From Candidatus Pacearchaeota archaeon (lineage in GTDB: Archaea > Nanobdellota > Nanobdellia > Pacearchaeales > GW2011-AR1), in NCBI GenBank assembly GCA_003694055.1, contig RFLC01000137.1:1-8751 (forward strand): DNA of 8,751 bases. Reading direction: 5' to 3'. The notes under the pieces were generated by a model that was not told the DNA's origin, ran no database searches, and saw nothing but the letters and a program-made list of their open reading frames with translations. Position numbers and translations under genes: made by a program. Below are positions 1 to 6,785 of this stretch, in pieces (position 1 is the first letter of the stretch; each line of letters opens with the position of its first letter).

Positions 1-5
1 ACGCT

Positions 6-2987
6 TTACGATTTTTGAGCCTCGCTTGCCTCAGTTTTCGCGCCAGCGCTTGCTTCCTGAACTCGCGCTTTGCCGGAGCGCGTTTTGCCAAGCTCAAGCG
101 AGAGAACTTTTGAAACTCCCTCGTGCATTGTCACTCCATACAGAACTTTTGACTCAATTATCAAAGCATCGTTGTGCGTGACTATGATGTACTGCCCTTT
201 CTTCATGTAGCGGTTCAGCCAGGCAGCGAGACGCTCGGAGTTGCGCTTGTCAAGCGCAGCGTCAATCTCGTCGAACAAATAAAACTGGTGGGGCTTGTAC
301 TCCTGAATTGCAAACAAAAGCGCGAGCGCGACAAGCGTCTGCTCGCCGCCAGAGAGAGAGTTCACATCAAGGTACTTTCCTTTAGCAACCCTGACAACAA
401 TATCAACACCCTTGCTAAAAACATCATTGCGCTCTCCTTGCTCTTTGCCCTCAGAGTTAGACGAGTTCTTCTCTATCTCAAGGTACGCCTCGCCCTTCGC
501 CGAAAGCTTCATAAAATTCTCTCGGAAAAAGTTGTTTATCGCTTTGAACGCCTTCATAAATGCCCTCAGCTTCTTTCTGTCCACTTCTTCAATCACCTTC
601 AAAATCTCATCGCGCTCCTTCTCAATAACCTCGACTTTTTCTTTAATCGCATCATACTCTTTCTTCACATCCTCGTACACCTCCAGCGCGCGCATGTTAA
701 TCGAGCCAATGTTTTGCAAAGCTTGCTGCGCGCTTTTCAGTCGCTCCTCAAGATAGCGCGCGCTCCCTTTCACAAGCTCAACGCCCTCGTACTCTGCAAA
801 ATCTATCTCAATTGTCTCGCGCTCGCCGTCAAGCTTCGCCTTGCCAATCTTCAAATAATTAATCTGGTCCTCAATCTCTCTCACCTCATTCCTCAACTCA
901 GAAACCTTCAGATTTATCTCCTGAATTTTCTTTTGCAAACTCTCGCGCTCCCCCAACAGCTTCTCAAACCTCTTGTTCAACTCTGCCTCCCGCTTCTCCT
1001 TCTCCTCCAACTCGCGCTCCTTATCGCTCAACTGCTCAGCAAGCTCCTCAACCCTCCCCCCTATCTCGCCCAAATCCCTCTCGCTCGCTTCAATCAAGTT
1101 GCGCATTTTCTCCAACTCGCGCTCTTTGTAAAGCAGCGCTGTGTCAACATCTTGCTTTGTCATCGACGATGTTTCCTCAATCTCCAAGAGCTTCTCGCGA
1201 TACATCCTCTCAACCTCTCGCAAATCGCTCTTCTCTGAAATTAACTTGTTAAGCTCTGAATTCAGTCTGCTCAGCTCCTGCTCCAAAGAGCGTTGTTTTG
1301 CAACATTCTCGTCAACTTGCGCCTTAACTCGCGCCGCCTTTTCCAAGCGCTCCAGCTCTTCTCTTGCGCGCGCAAGTGCACTCTCAAGCTCTTTGCTCTC
1401 GCCTGCAAGCGCGCGCAACTCCTCCTCAAACTTGCCAAGCCGCAACTCCAGCTTATCAATCTCATCCGACGACAATTTTATCTTCTCGCTGCACTCCTGC
1501 ACAACACTCTCAACGTGCTCTTCGGTAAGTTTTGTGAAGCAAAGCGGGCAAGTGTCAAGCTCTCGTATGCGCGCGATTATCTCGTTGTTCTGCTCAATGT
1601 TGAAACGCTCAACAGAAATACTGCTCACAATTTTCGATTTCTCCTCTGCAATCTCGCGTGCGCGCGCTGAGTTGCTCTCAAGTTTCTTTGCAATGCGTTC
1701 AATTTCCTTCTCTGCCTGTTCAGTTGTTTGCAACTTCAAATTCGCATGCAGGTCCTCAAGCTCTCTAACAAGTTCAGCCGCGGCAGAGCGCGCTCGCTCC
1801 AACTCCCGCTCGCGCTCGCTAATTCTTTCCCTCGCCAACTCAATTCGCGCGCCAATTGAAAGCAAGTGTTTGCGCTTCTTCTCCAACTCTGCAAGCTCTC
1901 CCTTTTTCCGCTTCAACTCTTCTGCTTTCTTAGCAACTGCAGGGCTTTCCCGTCGCAAACTCTCAATCTCGCTCTGCAACTGCGGAAGTGAATTGCGCAT
2001 CTCACTAATCCTGCGTTCAACTTCAAGCTTACGATTCTCAAGCCCCTCCTTTCTCACGCGCAACCCTTCAATCTCAGCGCGCAGGTTTGTAATCTCTTCG
2101 CGCAACTTCCCTTGCTCAACTCCTGTTGCTTTGCGAATTCGCGAGTTAATTTCGTTTATCCTCTCAGCTAGCGCATCAGCCTCTGCCTGCGCCTTCTGCT
2201 GCCGCTCCAACTTCTTTGCCTTCAAGTTTTCCTTCTCGCCAATAGCTTTCACAATTGACTCAACCTCTTTTTGTTTTTCATCCAAACGCTTTTTCAGGAT
2301 AGAAGCTCGCAAGCGCCTCACCAGCAGTTGCAGCTCTTGGTAGCGCTTTGCTTGCGCGCGCTCCTTCTCAAGATTGTTCAAGTACGCTCCGCGCTCCCTC
2401 AAAATCGTATTCGCTTCCTTCAACCTCGCCTCTGTTTTCTCAAGCTCTTTCAACGCCTTCTCCTTTCTCCACTCATAAACCGAAATCCCCACAACCTCCT
2501 CGATTATCTTCCTCCTTTCCTCAGACGACATGCGCACTATTGATTGTATCTGCCCTTGGAGAATTATGTTATAGCCGTAAGGGTCTATCCCTGCCTGCGC
2601 AAGCATCTCTATCAACTCTGTCCGCGTTCGCGTGTCGCCATTTATCTTGTAAATGCTCTGCCCATTGCTCCGCACAATGCGCCTCACAACAACCTCGTCC
2701 TTGTCAATAGCAAACTTCCTGTCAGTGTTGTCAAACACAACCTCGACAAACGCTTCCTTCGCCGGTTTGAAATGCTTTGAACCCATAAAAATCAAGTTGC
2801 GCGACTTCTCTGCGCGCATTGACTTCACAGATAAACGCCCGAGCGCAAAACAAATAGCGTCGGAGATGTTGGACTTGCCTGCCCCATTTGGCCCGACGAT
2901 AACGTTAATCCCTTTATCAAAAACTATCTCAGTGCGCTTTGCAAAACTCTTGAAACCCTGGAGCACAACCTTTTTTATAAACACCAT
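6..2987 (-). CDS. smc: SMC-family chromosome ATPase with a Rad50-like zinc hook instead of a hinge
   Basis: This is a 993-residue ATPase of the SMC superfamily, expected to bind and organise DNA as a dimer. The N-terminal half-head begins MVFIKKVVLQGFKSF, a typical SMC start, with Walker A GPNGAGKS at 32-39 and Q-loop Gln144. The C-terminal half-head has the SMC-type GSINMRALE element, ABC signature LSGGE at 878-882, Walker B ending D906-E907, D-loop DAALD at 909-913 and switch His938. Residues of about 165 to 840 are a charged heptad-rich coiled coil. At its centre, where SMCs carry a globular hinge of roughly 150-200 residues with conserved glycines, there is only CPLCFTKLTEEH (C480, C483), which closely resembles the Rad50 zinc hook. 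The length fits an SMC (about 1,170-1,200) without its hinge. It is not a normal Rad50: the Walker B and D-loop region is SMC-type and no mre11 is seen nearby. The last 25 or so residues are a low-complexity tail. The start is fixed by the family N-terminus and by a TATA-like box 28-30 bases upstream. Confidence 0.93.
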   Translation of the reverse strand: MVFIKKVVLQGFKSFAKRTEIVFDKGINVIVGPNGAGKSNISDAICFALGRLSVKSMRAEKSRNLIFMGSKHFKPAKEAFVEVVFDNTDRKFAIDKDEVVVRRIVRSNGQSIYKINGDTRTRTELIEMLAQAGIDPYGYNIILQGQIQSIVRMSSEERRKIIEEVVGISVYEWRKEKALKELEKTEARLKEANTILRERGAYLNNLEKERAQAKRYQELQLLVRRLRASILKKRLDEKQKEVESIVKAIGEKENLKAKKLERQQKAQAEADALAERINEINSRIRKATGVEQGKLREEITNLRAEIEGLRVRKEGLENRKLEVERRISEMRNSLPQLQSEIESLRRESPAVAKKAEELKRKKGELAELEKKRKHLLSIGARIELARERISERERELERARSAAAELVRELEDLHANLKLQTTEQAEKEIERIAKKLESNSARAREIAEEKSKIVSSISVERFNIEQNNEIIARIRELDTCPLCFTKLTEEHVESVVQECSEKIKLSSDEIDKLELRLGKFEEELRALAGESKELESALARAREELERLEKAARVKAQVDENVAKQRSLEQELSRLNSELNKLISEKSDLREVERMYREKLLEIEETSSMTKQDVDTALLYKERELEKMRNLIEASERDLGEIGGRVEELAEQLSDKERELEEKEKREAELNKRFEKLLGERESLQKKIQEINLKVSELRNEVREIEDQINYLKIGKAKLDGERETIEIDFAEYEGVELVKGSARYLEERLKSAQQALQNIGSINMRALEVYEDVKKEYDAIKEKVEVIEKERDEILKVIEEVDRKKLRAFMKAFKAINNFFRENFMKLSAKGEAYLEIEKNSSNSEGKEQGERNDVFSKGVDIVVRVAKGKYLDVNSLSGGEQTLVALALLFAIQEYKPHQFYLFDEIDAALDKRNSERLAAWLNRYMKKGQYIIVTHNDALIIESKVLYGVTMHEGVSKVLSLELGKTRSGKARVQEASAGAKTEASEAQKS

Positions 2988-3010
2988 AAAACTGCCAATA
3001 CACCCATGTT

Positions 3011-3027
3011 TAAAATATTAATCTTTC
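3011..3027 (-). promoter_or_regulatory. Archaeal TATA/BRE-like promoter of the SMC gene
   Basis: On the minus strand, a GAAAG stretch (3027-3023) is followed by an AT-only run reading TTAATATTTTA (3021-3011). Its centre lies about 28-30 bases before the A of the SMC start codon at 2987, so transcription should begin at or within a few bases of the ATG, giving a leaderless or nearly leaderless mRNA. It falls in the 56-base gap after the methyltransferase gene, so SMC may be transcribed independently of it. The call rests on position and composition only. Confidence 0.5.
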
Positions 3028-3043
3028 TACCGAGAGAGAAGCG

Positions 3044-3637
3044 TCAATTAACTGAAGCAATTAAAACAACATTGTAAGAGAAATTCCAAACATGCTTTTC
3101 AACTTTTCTAAAGTGTTTTTTCATTTCAAAAAAGCAATCTTTGTCAGGATTGACGCCGTGGAGCAAAAGCCATTTTCTGAACAGAGGGTGGAGGGGTTTT
3201 ATCAAGCCTTGCCATTTGTTGAAATCAAGCACGAGAAAAACGCCATTTTTCTTTAAGTGTTTTTTTGCGTTTGCAATAGTTTTTTCCCATTCCTCAATCA
3301 TTGATAAAGAATAAGTGCAGATAATTTTGTCAAATTTTTGTCCAAGCGAGAATGTTGAAGCATCTCCATTGATAAATTTAACTTTTGGATATTTCTTCTT
3401 TGCGATGGCGAGCATTGATTCTGAGTAGTCAATTCCTGTTATGTTTTCTGGCGGAACTTTTTTCAAAAGATAGCGCACGTTTAATCCGGTTCCGCAGGCC
3501 AAGTCAAGAACTTTGTCGTTTTTGTTGAATTTTAAGAGAGATAAGGCGCGCTTTCTGCTGAGAAGGAAGAAAGGTCTTGTCAGGTCGTAAAATTTTGAAT
3601 GCAGCGCGTAAAATTTGTCAAGTCTTTCCAGCTCCAT
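3044..3637 (-). CDS. Class I SAM-dependent methyltransferase, BtaB/UbiE-like
   Basis: This 197-residue single-domain protein has a Rossmann-type methyltransferase fold. SAM-binding motif I is VLDLACGTG at 43-51, the acidic residue that binds the ribose is D70 in the strand TGID, GDAS at 91-94 probably contacts the adenine, and the hydrophobic strand GVFLVLDF is at 132-139. The N-terminal FYALHSKFYDLTRPFF and the central YSLSMIEEWE followed by VLDF resemble BtaB, which methylates betaine lipid head groups, and related UbiE/PmtA enzymes. The basic, hydrophobic segment at about 142-160 could touch a membrane. Lipid methylation is therefore a reasonable inference, but the substrate cannot be read from the sequence. 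The start is the only possible one: an in-frame stop lies directly upstream and there is no other ATG, GTG or TTG nearby. It follows the thioredoxin-CcdA gene by 48 bases and precedes SMC by 56. Its codons are more AT-rich than those of SMC. Confidence 0.88.
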   Translation of the reverse strand: MELERLDKFYALHSKFYDLTRPFFLLSRKRALSLLKFNKNDKVLDLACGTGLNVRYLLKKVPPENITGIDYSESMLAIAKKKYPKVKFINGDASTFSLGQKFDKIICTYSLSMIEEWEKTIANAKKHLKKNGVFLVLDFNKWQGLIKPLHPLFRKWLLLHGVNPDKDCFFEMKKHFRKVEKHVWNFSYNVVLIASVN

Positions 3638-3685
3638 TTTTTATATAGTAAAGAAGTTTTTAGATTATTTGGTTTTAATGCAGCA

Positions 3686-6184
3686 TTATCTCAAAAAGCC
3701 GAGTATTTTTTCTTCTAGGTTGAAGAGCCATTTTTGGAGAGGTGTTGTTGAGACGAGGTTGTTGAAGGCAATGAGTTTGCCGGAGAAAATTAGGTAGCCG
3801 AGAATGATGAAAAGGATTCCTGCGATGAGAGAGTTTGAGTGTATTGTGAAATTTTGTTTGTTGAGTTCAATTCTGATTTCTTTTCCTTTCATGATTTTCA
3901 TGATTTTTGAGTTCTTTGATTTTTTGAGGTAGAGTGAGATGGCAAGGAGAGGGATTGAGAGTCCGACTGAGTAGGAGAAGAGCATTGCGCCGCCGAGAAA
4001 GAGAGATGAGGAGTTGGAAGCAAGGATGAAAGCTCCTAACAGCAGAGGTCCTGTGCAAGGAGTCCATGCTAAACCGATTACCGCGCCGAATAAAAACGAG
4101 GAAATGTAGCTTGCGGGTTTTTTTGTTTTGACATTTAGTGTTGGAAAAGATTTTCCGAGAAGCATTAAAATTCCTAGCAGCATTATGACAATTCCAGAAA
4201 TTTGAGTGAAGATTGTGAGGTTTGATTTTAGGAAGGAGCCGATGAACGAGGCAGACATGCCAAGGAATGTGTAAAAGAGAGCAATTCCTAAGAAAAATAA
4301 AAGAGACATCGCGAAGATGTTTTTTCTGGAGGATTTTAGCGAGTGGGCAAGGTAAGCTGGCAGAATTGGGAGGGTGCATGGAGAGGCAAACGAAAGAAAG
4401 CCGAGAAAGAGGGAAACAATTATCAGAACAATTGCAGGAGCGTTGAATTTTTCAGATTCTGAGGAAGTTAATTTAAACTCTCCTTCGTTTTTTAGGAAGT
4501 CGTTTAACCAGAATTTCTCTTTTTGCTCTTTTTCCAGGTTTTCAATTTTTTCTTTGTTTTGCGAGTATTTGTCTAGGAGTGAGTTATTTAAGATGAATTC
4601 AGCTGATTTTATGAAGTAGTAGCCGCGGTCTAGACTTCCGACTTCGTTGATTTTGTTGCCGAAAGTTTTCAGGGCGGCGTTGAGATAGCGCAAGTCATCT
4701 GTTTTTTCGTAAAGTTTTAGCAAGGCGAATGTCATGATGCCGTTTTCTTCGGACGGCTTTTCAAGAAGGATGTTTTCTCCTGGTGCGTAGAGCTCTTTGT
4801 CAGGGCTGTTTCTTTCAAAGAAACCTCCAGAGTTCCAGTCGTAAAGATTGTTGAGAGAATAGTCTGCTAATTTTTTGGCTGCTTCAAGGTAGGAAGGATT
4901 TTTTAGAGTTTCATATCCTTGTGTGAAAGCGAGCAAGAGGTAGGAGTTGTCAAGCAAGTTTCCGCGCACTTTTTTCTCGCCGTTTTTGAAATAGTGGTAT
5001 GCTCCTTGGTCTGAGAGCATTTCGTTCTTGAAAAAGTCAAGAGATTTTTCTGCTATTTCTTTGTAGGTGTTGTTGCGAGTTTTTTCGTAAAGGTAAAGGT
5101 AGGTTAGGACTGCTTCGGCGTTCCAGTCAGAGTATTTTGTTTTTTCAACGCGGGGTTTGTCAGCTGGGCGCGGGTTTTTTGCGTAATAAGAATCTTCGCC
5201 GTGAACGTCAGTGTTGCCGTAAAAGCCGCCGTTTAGGGAGTCGTACCAATTTTTTTGGATGTAGCTGTCTGTTTTTTCAACTACTTCCCTTGCCAGGTTG
5301 TTTTGCGGTTGCAATGACATGAGATGGAAATAAGTGCGAAGAAGTCTGGCATTGTCGTAAAGCATTTTTTCGTAGTGAGGAGGGGTCCAGTCGCGTTGCG
5401 TGCCGTAGCGGTGGAAGCCTCCTTCTATTGGATCGAACAAGTTGTAGTTTGTTTCTAATTCATTTGGAGAGGTGTATTGCCCTTCAAGAGTTTTTTCAAC
5501 AATGTCAAGGAAAGTTTTGTCGCGCGTTTTTTCGTAAAGCTGTAAGGAGAAGTCAAGGGTTCTGCCTTGCGGGAATTTTTGACCTGTGCCGAAACCGCCG
5601 TAGGATTTGTCAAATGCTTGCAGGATTATTTGAGTGTAGACGCTTTGCAAGTTCTCAAGTTCTTGCTTTGTTGGAATTCTTTCTTTGACTTTAATGTAAT
5701 TTTTCTTTAGGGAATTTGAAAAGCTTTTTTGAGAGACGAAAGCTCGCGCGCGTTTTAGGTTTTCAAGCATGTTTTCAACAGGCCTGACTCCTGAATAGCC
5801 GAAGATTCTTTCGCCAGAGGGTGTGAGGATTGTTGTGGATGGCCAACCTCCTTCAAGATACTGCCTTGTTAGGTCTTGCCTTTTGTCAGCGTCAACGTAA
5901 ATAGGGATGAAGTTTTCGTTAATGTAGTCAACAATTTTTGGGTTGAAGAGGTAGTCTTCAGACTCGTAAACTTGGCACCAGTAGCACCAAGAGGGAGCAG
6001 TGAGGAGAAGAAAGATTGGTTTGTTTTCTTTTGCCGCCTCTGCAAAAGCGTCGGGAGAGTAGTCGCGCCATTTTATCAAGGGTTTGAGTTCTTCTGCATG
6101 CTGGAAAGAGTAGTGAGAGGTTGCGCTGACAAGCGCGAAAGAAAAAACCAACACTAAAGCAAGCACAACAATTATTCTAGCCAT
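3686..6184 (-). CDS. Secreted DUF255 thioredoxin / (alpha/alpha) barrel / CcdA fusion
   Basis: This 832-residue membrane protein probably carries reducing equivalents out of the cell to disulfides. Residues 1-21 form a signal sequence ending VSA. Residues of about 35-145 are a DUF255-type (YyaL/SPATA20 family) thioredoxin domain with the redox pair C67-YW-C70 and GGWPST at 112-117 near the cis-proline position. Residues of about 155-535 match the helical barrel of that family (GGFGTGQKFP, GGFHRY at 255-260, PHYEKMLYDNA at 269-279) and repeat LYEKT at 216, 365 and 491. After a charged linker, about 583-805 is a CcdA/DsbD membrane domain with some six helices and the electron-relay cysteines C603 (FASPCTLPILP) and C710 (WTPCTGP). 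Lys/Arg-rich loops at 615-622, 678-690 and 753-772 place the N-terminal domains outside by the positive-inside rule. YyaL-type proteins are normally soluble and CcdA is normally separate, so the fusion is unusual. The barrel's substrate is unknown. Confidence 0.9.
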   Translation of the reverse strand: MARIIVVLALVLVFSFALVSATSHYSFQHAEELKPLIKWRDYSPDAFAEAAKENKPIFLLLTAPSWCYWCQVYESEDYLFNPKIVDYINENFIPIYVDADKRQDLTRQYLEGGWPSTTILTPSGERIFGYSGVRPVENMLENLKRARAFVSQKSFSNSLKKNYIKVKERIPTKQELENLQSVYTQIILQAFDKSYGGFGTGQKFPQGRTLDFSLQLYEKTRDKTFLDIVEKTLEGQYTSPNELETNYNLFDPIEGGFHRYGTQRDWTPPHYEKMLYDNARLLRTYFHLMSLQPQNNLAREVVEKTDSYIQKNWYDSLNGGFYGNTDVHGEDSYYAKNPRPADKPRVEKTKYSDWNAEAVLTYLYLYEKTRNNTYKEIAEKSLDFFKNEMLSDQGAYHYFKNGEKKVRGNLLDNSYLLLAFTQGYETLKNPSYLEAAKKLADYSLNNLYDWNSGGFFERNSPDKELYAPGENILLEKPSEENGIMTFALLKLYEKTDDLRYLNAALKTFGNKINEVGSLDRGYYFIKSAEFILNNSLLDKYSQNKEKIENLEKEQKEKFWLNDFLKNEGEFKLTSSESEKFNAPAIVLIIVSLFLGFLSFASPCTLPILPAYLAHSLKSSRKNIFAMSLLFFLGIALFYTFLGMSASFIGSFLKSNLTIFTQISGIVIMLLGILMLLGKSFPTLNVKTKKPASYISSFLFGAVIGLAWTPCTGPLLLGAFILASNSSSLFLGGAMLFSYSVGLSIPLLAISLYLKKSKNSKIMKIMKGKEIRIELNKQNFTIHSNSLIAGILFIILGYLIFSGKLIAFNNLVSTTPLQKWLFNLEEKILGFLR

Positions 6185-6205
6185 TGCCTTTTACAGTCTG
6201 CAACC

Positions 6206-6218
6206 TATTTAATTTTTC
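6206..6218 (-). promoter_or_regulatory. TATA/BRE promoter of the thioredoxin-CcdA gene
   Basis: On the minus strand, a BRE-like GAAAAA (from 6218) runs straight into the TATA-like ATTAAATA (6213-6206). The box is centred 25.5 bases before the A of the start codon at 6184, the distance at which archaeal TATA boxes place the transcription start. It lies wholly within the 39-base gap after the zinc protein gene. It therefore predicts a leaderless transcript for the fusion gene and separate initiation from its close upstream neighbour. Confidence 0.6.
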
Positions 6219-6223
6219 CCGGG

Positions 6224-6406
6224 TCAGTCCTCCTCGTGCATCTGCCTGCAATCCCAACAAACAAGTCTTGCCAACTTGTTCTTCTCGTACAGCAGGTCCA
6301 GCTCGCTTCCCTGCTCTCTGCTCTCAATCTCTTTCGCAAGGTCAAAGTACTTTCCGCATACCTCGCATTGCACAGGAAGCACACATTTCTCGCATTCAAT
6401 TTTCAT
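6224..6406 (-). CDS. Small three-CxxC zinc-binding protein
   Basis: This 60-residue acidic protein has three CxxC pairs: C5-EK-C8, C14-EV-C17 and C50-WD-C53. The first two are close together near the N-terminus and the third is near the C-terminus, separated by a charged segment likely to be helical (about 22-47). The arrangement indicates a zinc ribbon or a related structural zinc fold with at least four, possibly six, cysteine ligands. I do not recognise a named family. Such proteins in archaea may bind nucleic acid or protein partners. The frame was chosen over overlapping ones because it contains all the paired cysteines and because a TATA box sits exactly 25.5 bases before its ATG. It is the first gene leftward from the divergent spacer and ends 39 bases before the thioredoxin-CcdA start, so some read-through between the two is likely. 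Confidence 0.72.
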   Translation of the reverse strand: MKIECEKCVLPVQCEVCGKYFDLAKEIESREQGSELDLLYEKNKLARLVCWDCRQMHEED

Positions 6407-6411
6407 GCTTT

Positions 6412-6427
6412 GTTAACGCAAGTTAAC
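6412..6427. repeat. Paired GTTAAC palindromes, possible operator
   Basis: Two copies of the self-complementary hexamer GTTAAC (6412-6417 and 6422-6427) are separated by GCAA. The 16 bases touch the edge of the zinc protein's TATA box and end about five bases before its start codon. Each half is a palindrome and the two can also pair with each other across the four-base spacer. In DNA this would suit a dimeric repressor. With transcription predicted to start near 6406, the element would not be in the mRNA. The regulatory role is inferred from position only. Confidence 0.4.
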
Positions 6428-6441
6428 TTTAAATAGCTTTC
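6428..6441 (-). promoter_or_regulatory. TATA/BRE promoter of the small zinc protein gene
   Basis: Minus-strand TATTTAAA (6435-6428) follows an A-rich BRE-like GAAAGC. It is centred 25.5 bases before the A of the start codon at 6406, which predicts a leaderless mRNA. The GTTAAC pair at 6412-6427 lies between this box and the predicted transcription start, where a bound repressor would block initiation. Confidence 0.62.
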
Positions 6442-6532
6442 GTGAACGCGGTGAACATCAACAATGCGCGCGCTTTAACGTCCCGCGCCTGCGTGGAAAA
6501 CGCGCGCTGCGAGCAACGCGGCTAATTAAATT

Positions 6533-6552
6533 GTATATACAAACGTATATAC
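6533..6552. repeat. Paired GTATATAC palindromes in an AT-rich island
   Basis: Two copies of the perfect palindrome GTATATAC (6533-6540 and 6545-6552) are separated by AAAC, giving a 12-base period. The plan of palindrome, four bases, same palindrome matches the GTTAAC pair near the zinc protein. Each copy resembles a TATA box, so it could fire transcription in either direction, for example a plus-strand RNA starting near 6575. It could instead be a tandem protein-binding site. Neither role is shown. Confidence 0.4.
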
Positions 6553-6589
6553 TCATTTCAATGTTTCAGAAAAGCTTGCAAATGCGAAA

Positions 6590-6604
6590 CGCGCCGAAGG
6601 CGCG
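6590..6604. repeat. Perfect 6-bp GC hairpin
   Basis: CGCGCC (6590-6595) and GGCGCG (6599-6604) form a six-pair stem with a GAA loop. Its right arm plus loop (CGAAGGCGCG, 6595-6604) could alternatively pair with 6692-6702, leaving one bulged C. It lies about 40 bases after the GTATATAC pair, so it would be near the 5' end of an RNA started there. Confidence 0.45.
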
Positions 6605-6703
6605 CCAATCAAACCCTCGCTAACTAGCGCTCGTTAAAGCGCGCGTTCTAGCTGGGCAAAAGCAAAGTTAACTGCTGTTCCACTGGGCCAACGCGCCCTT
6701 CGC

Positions 6704-6739
6704 CTCGCGCGCTCACTCCGCGGCGTGCGCTGCTGCGAG
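6704..6739. repeat. Interrupted GC-rich stem-loop
   Basis: CTCGC (6704-6708) pairs with GCGAG (6735-6739), and the adjoining GCGC (6709-6712) pairs with GCGC (6727-6730). Together these make a nine-pair stem with a four-base bulge (6731-6734) and a 14-base loop. It is the longest local hairpin I could find by eye in the spacer, which supports a structured transcript but does not prove one. Confidence 0.4.
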
Positions 6740-6771
6740 CTAAACGCAAAGTTAGTTAACCTTTTCACTTA

Positions 6772-6785
6772 TGCACGCTCGTGCA
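6772..6785. repeat. TGCACG/CGTGCA inverted repeat
   Basis: TGCACG (6772-6777) and CGTGCA (6780-6785) are exact reverse complements separated by CT. As DNA this is a compact near-palindrome suitable for a dimeric regulator. As RNA it would fold as five pairs with a four-base loop. It follows a short T-run (6762-6765), so a role at the end of a transcript is possible. It is over 200 bases from both flanking promoters. Confidence 0.35.

Noticed and set aside
174..1238. Long plus-strand reading frames opposite the SMC gene (also 1141-2343)
   Set aside because: Their translations are low-complexity Leu/Ser/Arg-rich strings with no domain signal. They arise from the biased codon use of the coiled coil on the other strand.
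6..2987. Annotating the SMC-like gene as Rad50 because of the CPLC hook
   Set aside because: The Walker B and D-loop region (FYLFDEIDAALD) and the NMRALE element are SMC-type; Rad50 has a different Walker B context. There is also no mre11 next to it.
3641..3649. Strong TATA-like TATATAAA on the minus strand just before the methyltransferase gene
   Set aside because: Its centre is only about 8 bases before the ATG, so transcription would start inside the gene, and there is no downstream in-frame start codon to rescue it. A weaker TCTAAAAA at 3664-3657 has better spacing but a poor sequence, so I list neither as a promoter.
6205..6399. Overlapping 64-codon minus-strand frame at the zinc protein locus
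   Set aside because: It lacks the three CxxC pairs of the 60-codon frame, its ATG is off the 25.5-base TATA spacing, and it runs past the zinc gene into the next promoter.
6485..6695. Possible replication origin: GTGGAAAACG near 6494 and, on the minus strand, CCCAGTGGAACAG near 6677-6690, either side of an AT-rich stretch between divergent genes
   Set aside because: Both match only the core of archaeal origin-recognition boxes and lack the downstream G-run. The first is also explained as a GCGT/ACGC hairpin loop, and no orc1/cdc6 gene is present in the window.
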